Of a stretch of 64,000 nucleotides of DNA, positions 51,601-63,671 are shown piece by piece. The stretch is taken from assembly GCF_964340395.1 (NCBI RefSeq), contig NC_135571.1, forward strand, positions 7,055,453 to 7,119,452, read 5' to 3'. Under the pieces are notes generated by a model. It was not told the origin of the DNA, did no database searches, and saw only the letters and a list, made by a program, of their open reading frames with translations. Origin of the DNA: Glandiceps talaboti (Eukaryota > Hemichordata > Enteropneusta > Spengelidae). The position numbers and the translations under genes were made by a program. Each line of letters starts with the position of its first letter. Positions within the stretch are counted from its first letter, which is position 1.

Positions 51601-54508
51601 CTGTTGCCCTTGCCCATGATTTGGTGCCATCAGTATTTTCCAAAACTCTGCCTTGATTACTTAGTTGTGTCTTATACCATGCAGTGTGTTTGTGTTCTTT
51701 TGTGCTGGTAGTCTTTTTTCATGTCATTCCAATTTACCACACTGGAGTCATACCACTCTGTTACTAGGTAACTGTTTCAGTTTGTCAAGATAGACTCAAA
51801 ATAAAACTAACGTTGTGACATATTGACATAAACTGTTCAATACGGACTTGCAAACTCACAATGTTGAATGTTGCATCATGGGAAATGTGATAATAAACAC
51901 TAATCAATTAGTATTATAAGCAATATTGTTACATTGTTTGTAACCACAAATAATCAACTCATCCTTACCCTGACCATTGTGGGGGGGTTTATTTTATCGG
52001 TAGCTCCAGATTACATATTACGATAACCACAGATAATCCCACAGTCCTTTGCGTCTGAGCATGCTCTGTCTGGATTGCAAGTTCCCTGTTGACGTTGATT
52101 TAATTGTACGCACAGTAAAGTGACATTTCTGATGACTTTCATGATCTTGCAGTGTACACTTTTGGTGACTTCCTATTGTGGTTACAGGTTGGTTGTATCT
52201 ACACAACAGAGGAACCACTTTCACCAATTTGTAACCTACTAGTACTTCATCGAACAGCAATAGTTTTAGTTTGAGTGCATCATAGTAAACCAAGACCGTA
52301 ATTACCGGGATTAGCATGTTATAGTGAGTTGTTACAGCGAACTTGCTCAAGATTGTCATAACGTAGAGCGTCTCTCTTTTATTTTCTACAGACCACAAAG
52401 CATGTATTAGAAAAAAATAAGTTATGCAAAGGTTTGTCCATCCAGAAGGATGAAAGACTAAGAGAAAGGGTAAGTATGGAAGCCTATTGAGGACATTCTG
52501 GTGAAGTTACTTTCTCACTTTTCGGCACATTATTTTGAGTTATTAAGTGTCTAGGAAGGTGTTGCTTAGAACTATTGCTAGGTTGATCTTGTCTTCTAAA
52601 TGGGAACACAACTCCAGGAAATAGAGACATTTTCATAAACTGTTTGTTCTGGAGAGTCATTTCATGATTTTACATCAACTACAATTATTTGCAATTTCAG
52701 AGAAACTTCAAGTTGATCTTTTATCTTTATAGGGTATTTATAACAACTTATGATATATAATTTTGGGAACTATGTCAATCTTACCTGATTTCCTCTGTCT
52801 GTTACCAGAGTTTGCCATAAGTAAACGCATTGAATTAGCCTTGCATTGCAAAGTCCTAATGCCAAATTAATAAAATTGTCTCTGTCTTGACAAATACATT
52901 GAGCATGGCTTTCATGATTCAGTCTTTGACTTGAAAATATTTAGTACTTCTGAACTTTTATGTTGCACTGAATTTTACTGTTTAATACATTGTTTAATTG
53001 ATTTACATGATTACAGAAATATGGAGATGTGGAAGGGAAGCCAGTCCAAGATCTTAGAAAGGCAGCACGCAAACAAAAAGTGCCCCTGAGAAATTATACA
53101 CCAACAGGTGCAGAGACTATTCACCAGGTAAGGTGTTTAGCCTAAGAATTTGGTCAGAATGCATCGTGTAGCTTGTGATTATTCCAGTTATCACATAGTC
53201 TTGGTTACCCAGATTCCCGTTATTGGGACTACACCTGCCTAGCGAGAGTCTGTAATGCTTGTGCTTACTACTCTGAAAGTGGATAAACTTTTTACAATTT
53301 CTGAAATGTTTCGTCGCTGTTTTGATTAAAATAAAGTATACTTTATGCTATTCTACTTTTAGGTCCGAGAGAGAGCAGTCATGTTTTTCAAGGAGCTTTG
53401 TCAACAGATGGCTGGACGAAAACTAGAAAACTTACATTCTCCAAGTAATGGCAATACAAAATGGAAGTTACAGCTGCCACATCTGACAAGTCCATATAGT
53501 GAACAAGATCCAAAACCGCCGGATAAGGAAACATCTGCATTCCTGTACCGTAACCTTGGTGCATCTACTTCAAAGAGTACAGAGGTTGTATATGTAAACC
53601 AAAAAGCGGCTTTGGGCCGAGAGGAAGCGCCGTACGTTAATACTCAGGGAATGAAACGAACGCGCCACAAGGAAACTGATGGGATAAAGTTTGCGGTGTT
53701 CGAGAAACAGGTTGAGAAAGAAACTGATAAGAAATTGAAAACTGTTGCAGATTCTGAACCTAAGCAGGAAGAAAATGCTGCATCTGTCAGTTGTGTTGTT
53801 AAACCTGGTTCTCCGAAACCTCATATTTCGCATTCTGTTACGTCACCTGCTAATTGCTCTGATGGGCAGGATGAGGGTCTTCGTTCATCAGAAAATGCAA
53901 GTGTTTATCCAATTGTCCAAAATGTCAGGAAAGACACTGAATCCGCTGCCAAATTTGATACTAAAACAGACTTTGAGTGTTCACATGATGCAGAAAATAA
54001 CATAGAACATGAAGCCAAGAGAGCAAAATTTGCTTCCAGGGATGATGACTCTCCATCGTGTAGTGCGGAGAAAACAAAATCGCTCATCAGAACTACATTT
54101 CATATTGAAGATTCTGATGATGACAACCTTGTCCTGGAGTCAGAGGTGTACAAAGACGTAACGCCAAATGTTGTCGTATCACCGAATTCTAAAGAGCCTG
54201 TGGTTATGCGACGCTGCGATTCAGATCCACTAATGGATATGGGTGATGATGTCGTATTGAATGCTGATATACTCCTTGTTAGTCATGGTGGTTTCCTGCG
54301 TGAGCTGATACGACATTTCATTGACGATTTTGAGTGTATAATTCCTGGCGGTGACACATTTGCTCTAACTGTGAGTCCAAATACGGGTGTATCCAAATTT
54401 ATGATTTCCTTCTCGGAAGATGATGACAAGCCACAACTCACTTGCATTTTTATCCACGACAGGGAGCACCTCAATTTTGCTCATTACAGAAATACCACTC
54501 ACATCTGA
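45676..54508 (+). CDS. TIGAR: TIGAR-type histidine phosphatase with expanded linker (6 exons, 511 aa)
   Basis: Histidine-phosphatase superfamily; vertebrate TIGAR acts on fructose-2,6-bisphosphate and other phosphorylated sugars or glycerates and lowers glycolytic flux. Exons are 45676-45719, 49941-49978, 50715-50833, 52392-52469, 53017-53127 and 53363-54508. All are GT-AG and in phase from ATG to TGA. The catalytic RHGE motif spans the first intron (R14 H15 G16 E17). IIQGQQDVPLSEEG, YASDLTRALQ and LRERKYGDVEGK (acid residue E92) follow. The second catalytic His is H438 in LLVSHGGFLREL, then SPNTGVSKF and a C-terminal LTCIFIHDREHLN. Human TIGAR is 270 aa. The extra length is almost all a polar, low-complexity insertion of about 260 residues between the helix ending near residue 163 and the strand before H438, all encoded by exon 6. 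Family identity is secure; substrate is not shown. Confidence 0.93.
47340..47745. repeat. Minisatellite, about 61-80 bp unit, TIGAR intron 1
   Basis: Six tandem units, each with CTGCCATGGTTCCAGATAG, AATTTATTGTAGCTACCTCA and TATGCTAATGTTAACTT; the second unit carries a 20-bp extra segment. Repetitive open frames here are artefacts. Confidence 0.9.
48611..48772. mobile_element. MITE family B copy 3 (TIGAR intron 1)
   Basis: Starts TTCCCTCTAAGCCAATTTGA. The interior contains GACGCACCAAAATTTGGTG and ends near GAAATTTGGCGATGTCATGG. Same orientation as copy 1. Confidence 0.78.
48964..49128. mobile_element. MITE family B copy 4 (TIGAR intron 1)
   Basis: Starts GTGTGCCTCTAATGATAGCC and ends GACTTAGAGGGTAC, in the orientation of copy 2. 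It lies about 190 bp after copy 3 in inverted arrangement. Confidence 0.78.
50220..50257 (+). repeat. CATA microsatellite (TIGAR intron 2)
   Basis: About nine CATA units. The nearby phrase AATAATTTGCATA is repeated several times between 50150 and 50400. Confidence 0.88.
50865..51540. repeat. Minisatellite, 66-67 bp unit, about ten copies (TIGAR intron 3)
   Basis: Units carry AAAGTCCAGTCAGACTTATT, CTGCCTTTAGTACACTTGTA and TTGATTACTGCTATCAACTT. The array starts about 30 bp after the exon 3 donor (50834). The unit being near a multiple of three in places gives a repetitive 87-codon frame on the minus strand that I regard as an artefact. Confidence 0.93.
51838..52091 (-). mobile_element. MITE family A copy (TIGAR intron 3)
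   Basis: Reverse copy: starts with a diverged GGACTTGCAAACTC and ends TTGCAAGTTCCC near 52086. It has TGAGCATGCTCTG, a one-base variant of the palindrome. Confidence 0.86.
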
Positions 54509-54849
54509 TCCTCGGAAATGTGTTTCTGTGGGAACAGTATGCTTGTTTTTGGAAGATGGGAAGTTTCTTTCAAAGCAAAGTATTTTTTTTTTCTACGATG
54601 GAACTGTTAACCTCACAAACATGAAGGTAATACTATATCTGTCGTACAACCTGTACCATAACTGTATAAAAAACCTATTGAGACGTATATAACCCACATC
54701 ATGCAAGTAAAAAAAAAAAGATGAAAAAAACAAAAGAAATCAAAACAAACCCTTGACTGCCAGGCTTCGGAACTTGCGTCTCAAGAATTTTCATTGTTCG
54801 AGATCCATGACAGTGTTTTTGGATGAAACATTTTGTGTGCGCTCTATAG

Positions 54850-55165
54850 GACTGCCATCATCCCAGAATGTTGGAACTATACTTGAAATCTGTGTATTCC
54901 ACGACCCTGTTTGCTTGATGAAGGTCATGGCTGAGTGGTCGACAAGAATGCTGCCATCCAGGGATGTTGTAAGTTGGAATAACCATATTTGAAATCTGTG
55001 CAACCCATGACCCTGCTTGCAGGTCAGAGGTCATAGATCGTGCTAGCACTCTGCAAGAATGCTACCATACCTGAATGTTGTAAGTTGGAATAACTTGAAA
55101 TCTACATGACCTATGACCCTGTTTGGGGTCAAGGGTCAGAGATTTTGTCATTGAATCATCCTTTT
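54850..55165. repeat. Degenerate tandem repeat, about 110 bp unit, three copies
   Basis: Each unit has AAGAATGCTGCCATC, GATGTTGTAAGTTGGAATAA, TTGAAATCTGTG and CATGACCCTGTTTG with GGTCA motifs. The overlapping short frames on both strands are not conserved as proteins. Confidence 0.75.
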
Positions 55166-55963
55166 CTACCTGTCTGGCGAAGAAATGTTGCCTGTGAGAA
55201 TAACCATGTAGTCTAACACAAAGGGGTCTTCTGAAGTGCTGTCATGTCACAAGCTCTGGAGGTTTTGAGTAGATAGTGAGGAAATATGCAAGGTTAAACA
55301 TGAATGTCTGAAAAGTTGGGTATTGACAGACAACTGGTATATATCTGGTTTTATTAACCTTCCATAACTCTGATACTTCCAGCTTTGGTCCTATAAACGT
55401 ATATTCTCCATGAAGTTTTAACAGGCTCTTGGGATCTGGTGTGAAGGTCAAGTATTTTGTGGTTCAGTTTGATCTTATTTTTGCACGTGTCATCCTTTGT
55501 GTACTGTCATTGCCTTGATTGCTGCAATCTATCTCTCAGACACAAGCCATTCAAATTTTATCCCACGTCTCTCTATGTCAAGGCAGTCAAGTCGTTCAAA
55601 CTGAAATTTTTCAAGAGGTTTGGTAAAAGATGATGTATGGGTAGTAAAACAAAATTCATGTCCAACTAAAATATGCTTCTGGTCTAAAAGTTACTGCCAA
55701 ACAGCACTCCAAGTGGCCAAACTGTACAATCTTTTGTTTTTCTGATAACTTTAACATGGCGTATTGATTTGTACAGCACTCCAAGTGGCCAAACTATCCA
55801 ATCTTTTGTCTTTCTGATTTGGCTTGTATGCATACATACAAGTACCCACAATTTGCTTTTGAAAGATGTTTGAACTGCTGATGATTTCTGTATACATTTG
55901 AGATTCCGAACAAGACTTGAATTGCAATCAAGCCAAAGACGTACTCATGTAATGCAAAGCAAA

Positions 55964-55969
55964 AATAAA
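55964..55969 (+). other. Candidate poly(A) signal for TIGAR
   Basis: Exact AATAAA about 1.45 kb downstream of the TGA at 54506-54508; no nearer exact match was seen. Confidence 0.3.
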
Positions 55970-56330
55970 GGCTACGGAATTGAAATTGAAGAACAACTTA
56001 TTTCAACTTCAAACTACTATGGAAGTCAAGCTATATGCAACAATAAGATAAGAGAAAAGCTTAAAACTTTGTTGTGGCAGGTTGTATATGTATATATAGA
56101 CTACTGAAGTGGGGATAGTAGTGCCTTGGTTATGTTGATATGTGATCACGATAGTGTAGCCACTTGCTATCAGTAAGACCAACTTGTTGTGAGTGTAGTT
56201 ACATGTACATGCTGCTTACATTAACAAGTTGAAAAGTTAGTGGCAGTTGGTGTCTGTCATAGTTTGCGTATAGCTTGGTTTCCACAGTATGTTTAACCAG
56301 ATTGAAAGATGGTCAGGCAGGCGACAGAAC

Positions 56331-56496
56331 AGTGCCCACTAACGATAGCCAAATTTTGTTGTTGTGAGTCAAAGTGATAAAAACTGGGCATTTCTTGTGA
56401 GTCACAACAAAGTAAGAGGTGGGGGAATACCAAATTTTGGTGCAGCACTAGAAATTTTGTGCGTCAGTGGCAAGTCAAATTGGCTTAGAGGGCACT
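56331..56496. mobile_element. MITE family B copy 5, best terminal repeats
   Basis: Starts AGTGCCCACTAACGATAGCC and ends TTGGCTTAGAGGGCACT, a near-complete terminal inverted repeat. It defines the family at about 165 bp. The interior contains CACTAGAAATTTTGTGCGTC. Confidence 0.85.
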
Positions 56497-58631
56497 CTGC
56501 AACAAAGTGTGGTAATTTGCTATGGTAACATGACTACAGGCTATACATGGAAAAAGAATCCTGGATAGTTTCTCCCCAATGTAAGCTCGTAAATTTTTCG
56601 ACAACAAAAGAAGATATTTAACAACTTATCGTTACTTAAAGAAGAGGTTTGGTTTTTGCAAATTTCAAGTTGTGAAACTATTTGCAACGTGTAGAATGTA
56701 ATATATATATCCGATCCTGAAATTTTGGAAAACGTACCTTCTTGATTCTTAATAGTGATTGTACACAAAATTTTTAGTAGTTATAACAGATTTTTAAAAA
56801 CTGGGTTGAAATTATTATTCTGTCTTGATGTGAAAAGTGTCAAATTGTCAGAATTTCTAGAGTTGACTGGAGACAAGGGGGTTTGGTAAATTAACAGAAT
56901 ATTTTGTATTGCATGAAAATGTCAACCTCTGGTCAGAAGACAGTGAAAAGTAGAATGATTGTTTAGTCATTCTGTAACTTTAACGTAAAGAAGTCGTAGG
57001 AAGTCAGGTGTCATATGGTTTTACTGAGAAATGTTACTTTTTTCCTGTTAACTCTCCAACACCATTGCCAAATATGGATATAGTAAGTGTAGTTATCCAC
57101 CAATCACCTGTCAACAAAAACTCATGTGACATCACTACCAAATATATTAGATGTCAAACTATCAGAGCAGTATTACCTTTTATGTAAATGCCATATTTGG
57201 AGTCACTGTGCCAAATATGGAGAGCATCATTGTTTAGTCTTCAACCTACATGTATCATGTGCAACAAGTAAAGTCACATGACTTGCCAACATGATGGTGA
57301 TTGGTTCAGCATTTTCCTAAAAAGAATCCATACTGTAAGTGATTGTATCCCAAATGCAGGGCAGAAAGTTGAAGGAATCCCTCCCCTCCTCCCAAATGTT
57401 GAACTTGGTTGCGTTTGGCTAGTGATCACTGAAATGTAAACTGAATGAATCTGGACCACTGTCTGTGTGTTGTCGTTAAAAATTAAACCCCTGTCAGAAT
57501 TTTAATTTTACAGGGGTTGATTCAGTTTGTAAAAGAGATGCGTTTGAAAACGTAAAAGAGACTGTTTGCATAAAATCAAACAAAATTATCAAATGTCTAC
57601 AGTATATATAATTCTCACTGCTGATAAAATCTCCCATTCACTAACACCTTCATCAGTAAGGATAGATTATTTCCAACAATACACCCTGTTGAATCAATCA
57701 CTGTGAATGCTGAGGTCCAGTAAGCACTGCATTTTGTACATTTCATCAGATATACTGTGTTACTGTGTCAAGTAAATACTGCATTTAGTGTATTTCATCA
57801 GATACACTGTTACTGTGTCAAGTACTGCATTGTGTACATTTCACTTGACACACTGATTACTGGGCAAAGTGAATACTCTTGTGAACATTTTATCAGGAGC
57901 AAATGGGATCATTTGATGAAACATTAACTTTCTCCACAAAAGTAGGATTCCTTCACCTTCCTTGTTTTGCACTGTACAACTTACAAGCCAAGAATGTGAA
58001 AGGTCAGCCGCAATATTTTTATTCTTTTTCGTTTAGTTAAGGGTATCTTATCACTATGTATCGTACATTTTGCAAGTCTAACCAATTTAAGTTCATGCAC
58101 TTCACATCACAAACAAGGCACATCTGGATTTTGAGGTCATCACCATGGCAATTTTGAGATCATCACCATGGCAACTGTACACTAGTTGGTCCACATTGTT
58201 GGTTCTACCCAGAGAATAATAAGAGTTTTGAGGTTTGCAGAACAAATAGTATTACAGTAATTTGACTCCAAAACTCAAGTTTATGAAAATGTCCTTATTT
58301 GCTGGAGTGGTGTTCCCCTTCAACTCTATACTTGTAGGAACTTCTCGCAACTCTGTAATTATTCTCTGGGGAGAAAAATTCTTGAAACTGATGCTTGATA
58401 ATTGCAAAAGCTATGGACTTCAGATGAGACAAGAACAATAGATGTGGGCAGTAAAATCTTCAAAGAGAAAGAAAAAAGGGGAAACAATTAGAAATAATAT
58501 CTTACCGACTTCAAGTTTATCAGATACCTAATGAAGGTGTGCTATTTTTTGTGAAAAATTGATTAAAAAAAATAGGATTCTTTATGGAAATAGTTTTCAA
58601 CTGTGAACTTGATGAAGAGGTTTGATGGGTA

Positions 58632-58982
58632 TTAAAGTGGCCATGTGGATGAGAATTTGGTATTTATTTTGGATTTTTATTTGATAAAACAGCTTCACTA
58701 TGTTTTCCTACTTGAAAAAATAATGTGAAAGAACATATACCAAGTCTATGTTCACAACTCGATAAACTGCAAATCATTAAACAATGTGTAAAATGTTTGT
58801 TATTGTACGTACAATAACAAACTTTTTCACACTTTTTCCATCTTTTTGCAATGTATTGAGTTATGAACATGGACTTGGTCAATGTTCTTTCACATTATTT
58901 TTTCCAGTAGAAAAACATAGTGAAGAAGTTTTATCAAATAAAAATCCAAAATAAATACCTCTCATCCATATGGCCACTTTAA
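58632..58982. mobile_element. Palindromic foldback element, 351 bp
   Basis: Nearly symmetrical about 58808. Ends are TTAAAGTGGCCATGTGGATG and CATCCATATGGCCACTTTAA. The arms include TATTTATTTTGGATTTTTAT and its complement, and the centre is TATTGTACGTACAATA. A solitary end with the same ATGGCCACTTTAA lies near 9820-9840. It has no coding capacity. Confidence 0.9.
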
Positions 58983-59879
58983 CTATTGTAAAAAAAATTA
59001 AAAGTGAAATTTCATAGGAATGGACTAGAGAGATGATAACATGGAAAAAAAACCATGACTTTATGTGTACATTATTTAAGGGACTTGGAGGGTGTCAATA
59101 TAGTGATGTCATTTATTATATTTTGTTCTTGAGAAATATTTTCAAAGTTACAACTTATTGGTATCTATATGTGTACTTTAATTAAGAACTGATGTAGCAT
59201 TTGCCAAGTGTAAGGAAATATTCAGTACAACCACTCCAGGGGTGAGGTCAAGAATAGAATGTTTAACACTTCACTGTCATTTTGAAGAAATATTGGTAGG
59301 AACAATTTGTAAAGTCCCTGAAGTAATAAGTTCAAACAGACATTTTGAGCAATATATACTTCGTTGGTGTTTATATGTTTGGCGCCATTTGAATCTGACA
59401 ACTGATGGCCACTGCAGTGCACAATAGATCAAACACACCATGCGTTATACCAAACACTTGCAAGTGTGTATTATGAAGTAGTCGTTTTGTGGTACGGTCT
59501 GAGTATTAGGACTTGGGTATGAACCAGATGTGATGTTACTAACTTCATACATGGCTATGCCAATCTTGATAGCAAGTATGAAATCAGTTTTGTCTCTAAG
59601 ATTTGCATGTGCGGTCCTTGTATTTGGGTAATGAGATCAGGTAGTCGATTTGTACTATCATCATAAAACCATGAGTCTCTTTGTCAACTGTGCAAGATTT
59701 ACAGTGTTATGTCAGTGGAAAGGTACACTCTTGTCCACGTAGTTTCTAACACATAGTATGAATGCAACTAGCATAGCATCAAGTCGTGTATGGAGTGGCT
59801 CATTGCCTCCTGCTGTGCCTAACTGTTGTGTATTCAAACCCAAAATATATATACATAGTCACTGAATTCTCTATACCCG

Positions 59880-60160
59880 AAATAGAACATTACTGCCTAG
59901 GCACATCATAAAAATAATGAACATTCGATTTCTTTGGCAACACCATAACATTCAAAATTGCCATCACTTTCCCTGATTTTTCTTTGATATTACTGGCACT
60001 GGTATAATTATGTTATTCTCCAATATTTTTCTTTATTCAACTCGTGATGGTTATCACTACAAGTCCAGCGACTCGTGGTGACAAAGGACCCTTAGGTTAT
60101 TCGTATTTTACTCGGCTGAACGAAAACAAATATTGGGGAATAACATCTAAATATCATACT
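59880..60160 (+). repeat. Interspersed repeat with internal hairpin, copy 5
   Basis: Contains AACATTCAAAATTGCCATCA, TTTGATATTACTGGCACTGG, TTCTCCAATATTTTTCTT, the core ACTCGTGGTGACAAAGGACC and AATATTGGGGAATAACATCT. The CCAATATTT and AAATATTGG ends are inverted repeats. Confidence 0.6.
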
Positions 60161-61767
60161 CTTGTCTGCACCCTGCAATAAAACTTAAGTTTGATTTGGT
60201 TTTCTTGGCATGGTATCAAATAATCATTATAAAGAAATTATTTTTACTGCACCTATAACTGCACTATCGACTATATTATAAGTTTTCTATGTCCGCAATA
60301 TATTTTGCTGTCTGTGTATAACTTGCTATTTGTCTATAGTTTGCTGTTTTGTCTATAGTTTGCTGTTTTGTCTACAAATTGCTTTGTTTTTTAAGGATAA
60401 TTAACTACACAAATATGCTGTCTTTGGAAAGAAATTCTCGCTCGCATCAAGATCTGAATATACCATTAAACATTTAAAACACTGAATTTTCTCAAACACT
60501 TTCATACAATGTGAAGAATATGTCCAAAGTTCTGGATTGTGTTGAAATTTAGGGATCTTGCATCTTAAAAGAGAGACAAAAGTTTACCAAGATCTGGACA
60601 GACATGTTATGAAACATCAATTTCTTACACTTTATACTATAGGAATCAATTGGCAAACTGAGACACACAAAAAGTTCAAACTTTTTTTGCTGAATGTAGT
60701 AGATTACACAAGTGGGACTGATAGCACAGTGTTGATTATTTTCATATGATCACCCTGTAATCAAGATAGTGTGATAAGGTCAAATGTGCACCACTTGAAG
60801 AAAACTTGTTATCAGAGATGCCACCCTACTTTGAATTTACTTGCATCAATGTCTATATGTATAGCTTATATCATCATTTTGCAGCAATAGTTTTATATTG
60901 TGTTTATCTTAGCTTAGATTTATGTAGCTGTGAGCTGTCCAAAAGGGTCTTTTGTCAGGTCATGATCTAACTCCATTCAGCAGTGACAGATGGAAATTGT
61001 ATGTAGACAATGTGCTCCTTTAGTTTCTCTGGTTAGCCATTTTGTGTCGAGGAATCAATTGCTATGTGCCAATTCTTGTTGAGACTATGGTAATACATGT
61101 AGTGGGGACTTACCAATACAGCTGTTTGAATTCCATTCTTTTACTATGTCCCAATAGTCTTGCAACATTACTATAGATCTGACAATAAATTAGCATGTAA
61201 TTTACATAAATTTGAATATCATCAAACAAACAAACAATGTTTACAACCTTTAGCTAATATACACAAACAGCATGAGTGTAAAAACGATTGTGTGAACTCA
61301 GCTTTAGATGTCCATGTGTCTTTCAGGGCAATTTGTATCAGTATGTCTCTCAGGAGGTATTTTACAACAAGGTATATATTTGATTAGTCCACAACCTACT
61401 CTCGGTCGATTTCAACTATGTCTTGTCAACTCTCGCTTAGACATTTGCCCAACGCGCAATGGTTCTATATTCAAATTTAAACTATGATTTCATGTATCAA
61501 CGGCTAAACAGACTTAGATATGTTGAAGTCTGTCGTGAAATCATTCCCTTTGTGATCGACTGATCCTATGTTTACATCACACAGCTCTGTTCTCCTTGCT
61601 GATTCAGGTCCATGTGGTGACATCTCACAAGTCAGAGCACATTGTTCTGCTTGTACAGCTAAAAAACAACTAAGTGGGATATTGGTTAAGCCCTGTTGTA
61701 AAGAGATGTGTGGTGATGCCACTGATGTTATCTTACATATCATACACTGGTCTAGTTCCTATACAAA

Positions 61768-61814
61768 GCATTACGATTACTACCATTTAGAGGTGATGGT
61801 AGTAATCGTAATGC
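61768..61814. repeat. Perfect 19-bp stem hairpin
   Basis: GCATTACGATTACTACCAT (61768-61786) pairs exactly with ATGGTAGTAATCGTAATGC (61796-61814) around a 9-nt loop. A further AGTTCCT/AGGAACT pair lies just outside. It sits inside a 104-codon open frame. It could be a small foldback element or a hairpin RNA. Confidence 0.85.
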
Positions 61815-62449
61815 ATCATAAAGGAACTCGACTACATAAACACATGAAAAGAGCCTTTGGCGCAACAATTTATCGAGTTTAAATAGAGTCCAACAAACAA
61901 ACAAACAAAACCATTGAAATTTGTAACCTGGTTTCTTGTCAATATTTACTTAAAAGTAAAATAGTTCATTCAAATGTCAAAGTGAATGTTGACGTGGGTA
62001 AAATCGACCAAGTGAAGGATGTAGGCCAATTCTCAACAAGTTCAGCATTAAATTATATTTAATTAATTATTATGTCTTTTATTTGTATTTGTTGATACCA
62101 GTAGTTTTTGCTTCAGCCAGGATGTTAGTCAATTCCGTATCTGGTAGCATGGTGGTGCTAAAATGACCACCTAACTCCACACAAAATGTAACTTTATTAT
62201 GATGTCACTAGATGGGCTACCTATCCAAGCCAATAAACACATTGTCTATTATGATATAAACTCAAATGACAGGAGAAATGTTACTTTTCTCTTTTTGAAA
62301 CAATTTTTGTAATAAATAGAAATCAGTATTATTGTTATTGTTAATGATATTAAAGTAAAAAACTCATGAATAATAAATTGTTGGTCTTGTCTTTTTATGG
62401 ATTTCTAATTCTGCTCCAAGTCGTCACAATTTTGATGTTTGTGTTTTTA

Positions 62450-62999
62450 ATAATAAAATATATTTATTCAGGGTAGCTCAAGTAAGTATTACAGTACAAA
62501 AGTAAGTGAAACACTTCTTTCCGTTGAGGCCCTCACACTGGACAAAAAAAAAAATCATACACACATGCTCAGACAGAACGAAAGCAAAACACTGCACAAT
62601 AAATTAATGTGAGAAAAAAAATACTCGATGAGCGAATTGTGAACTAACACACAGCAGAGTGACAAAGAATTCGCAAACGGATGCAATGAATACAAAGTTA
62701 CATGACTGAACAAGGGGACAGAAACAGTTGAAACTAAGACAATTGGTGATATCTCTTCTTGTACCTGGCTGAAAAACCAGGTGACGTTTTAGCACCTGGC
62801 TACTTGGGCTGAGCGTCCAAGTAGTGGGTTTTGTATAGCCTTTTAAATATACTAGTGTTTTCAGCTGTTTTCAAGTTGTCTGGTAGGGAGTTCCAGGTAT
62901 TTCCACCCCTGTGAGTGAACTTTCGTAGGGCATAGTTATATTTTATCACTCTAGCAGGAATGGAAGTACTATCTACTTCTAGTTTCAATGTATCTGAAT
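62450..62999 (-). mobile_element. 5'-truncated non-LTR retrotransposon, 3' end
   Basis: The minus strand at 62988-62800 encodes YNYALRKFTHRGGNTWNSLP, the terminal block of LINE ORF2 proteins, followed by a stop. The 3' UTR contains GTGAGGGCCTCAACGGAAAG and ends CTACCCTGAATAAATATATT, a typical LINE end with AATAAA. Only the last 60 or so residues survive, so the copy is inactive. It is a different family from the LINE at 11262-12240. Confidence 0.82.
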
Positions 63000-63424
63000 T
63001 CTGTGAAGAATAAGTCTAGTCAAACGGGCCAATTTCTCTTCAGTAAAAGTATTTTACAAACATAATATGACCCTCATAAGCATAAGGCATAAGCCCAACA
63101 TCAAAAAGACAAAAGATTTGACACTTTGGCCGCTGAGTGCGCTGTTCAAATGCAGCCGTAGGCCCAGAAATGATGGACGACTATTATAACCTTTGTAATT
63201 TCAATTCCCAGTATTTTATGACATTGGTGGCATTCTCAACTAGTCAAGAGAATTCTACTATCTTTGTTTACATGTAAGATGACAGAATATTTAGGAAATG
63301 TTTTGGCCACAATTTCCTATTGTTCTGTACTGGCATGTGATTATACCCCTGGATTATATTATTAGCACTTGTCATTCCATATATAAGGTGCCCTCTTGTG
63401 ACTCTTCTTTAAAAATGACTGCAA

Positions 63425-63671
63425 TAGGGAAGTTGCAATCCAGACTAAGCATGCTCAGACGCAAAGGACTATGGGATTATCTGTGGTTATCGTAATATCT
63501 AATCTTGAGCTACTGATAAAATAAACCTCCCACAACGGTCAGGGTGACTATGAATTGATCATTCGTGGTTACAAACAATGTAACATTATTGTTTATGATG
63601 CTAATTGGTTAGTATTTATCATCAAATTTCCCATGATGCAACATTCAACATGGCGGGTTTGCAAGTTACCT
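63425..63671 (+). mobile_element. MITE family A copy
   Basis: Starts TA then GGGAAGTTGCAA and ends TTTGCAAGTTACCTA, with one mismatch in each terminal repeat. It contains AGCATGCTCA. Confidence 0.88.

Larger units (their letters stand above)
54509..57480 (+). other. Probable TIGAR 3' UTR and downstream region
   Basis: No coding similarity was found. The first exact AATAAA after the stop is at 55964-55969, which would make a 3' UTR of about 1.45 kb. The region contains a degenerate tandem repeat (54850-55165) and a MITE family B copy (56331-56496). Confidence 0.4.
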
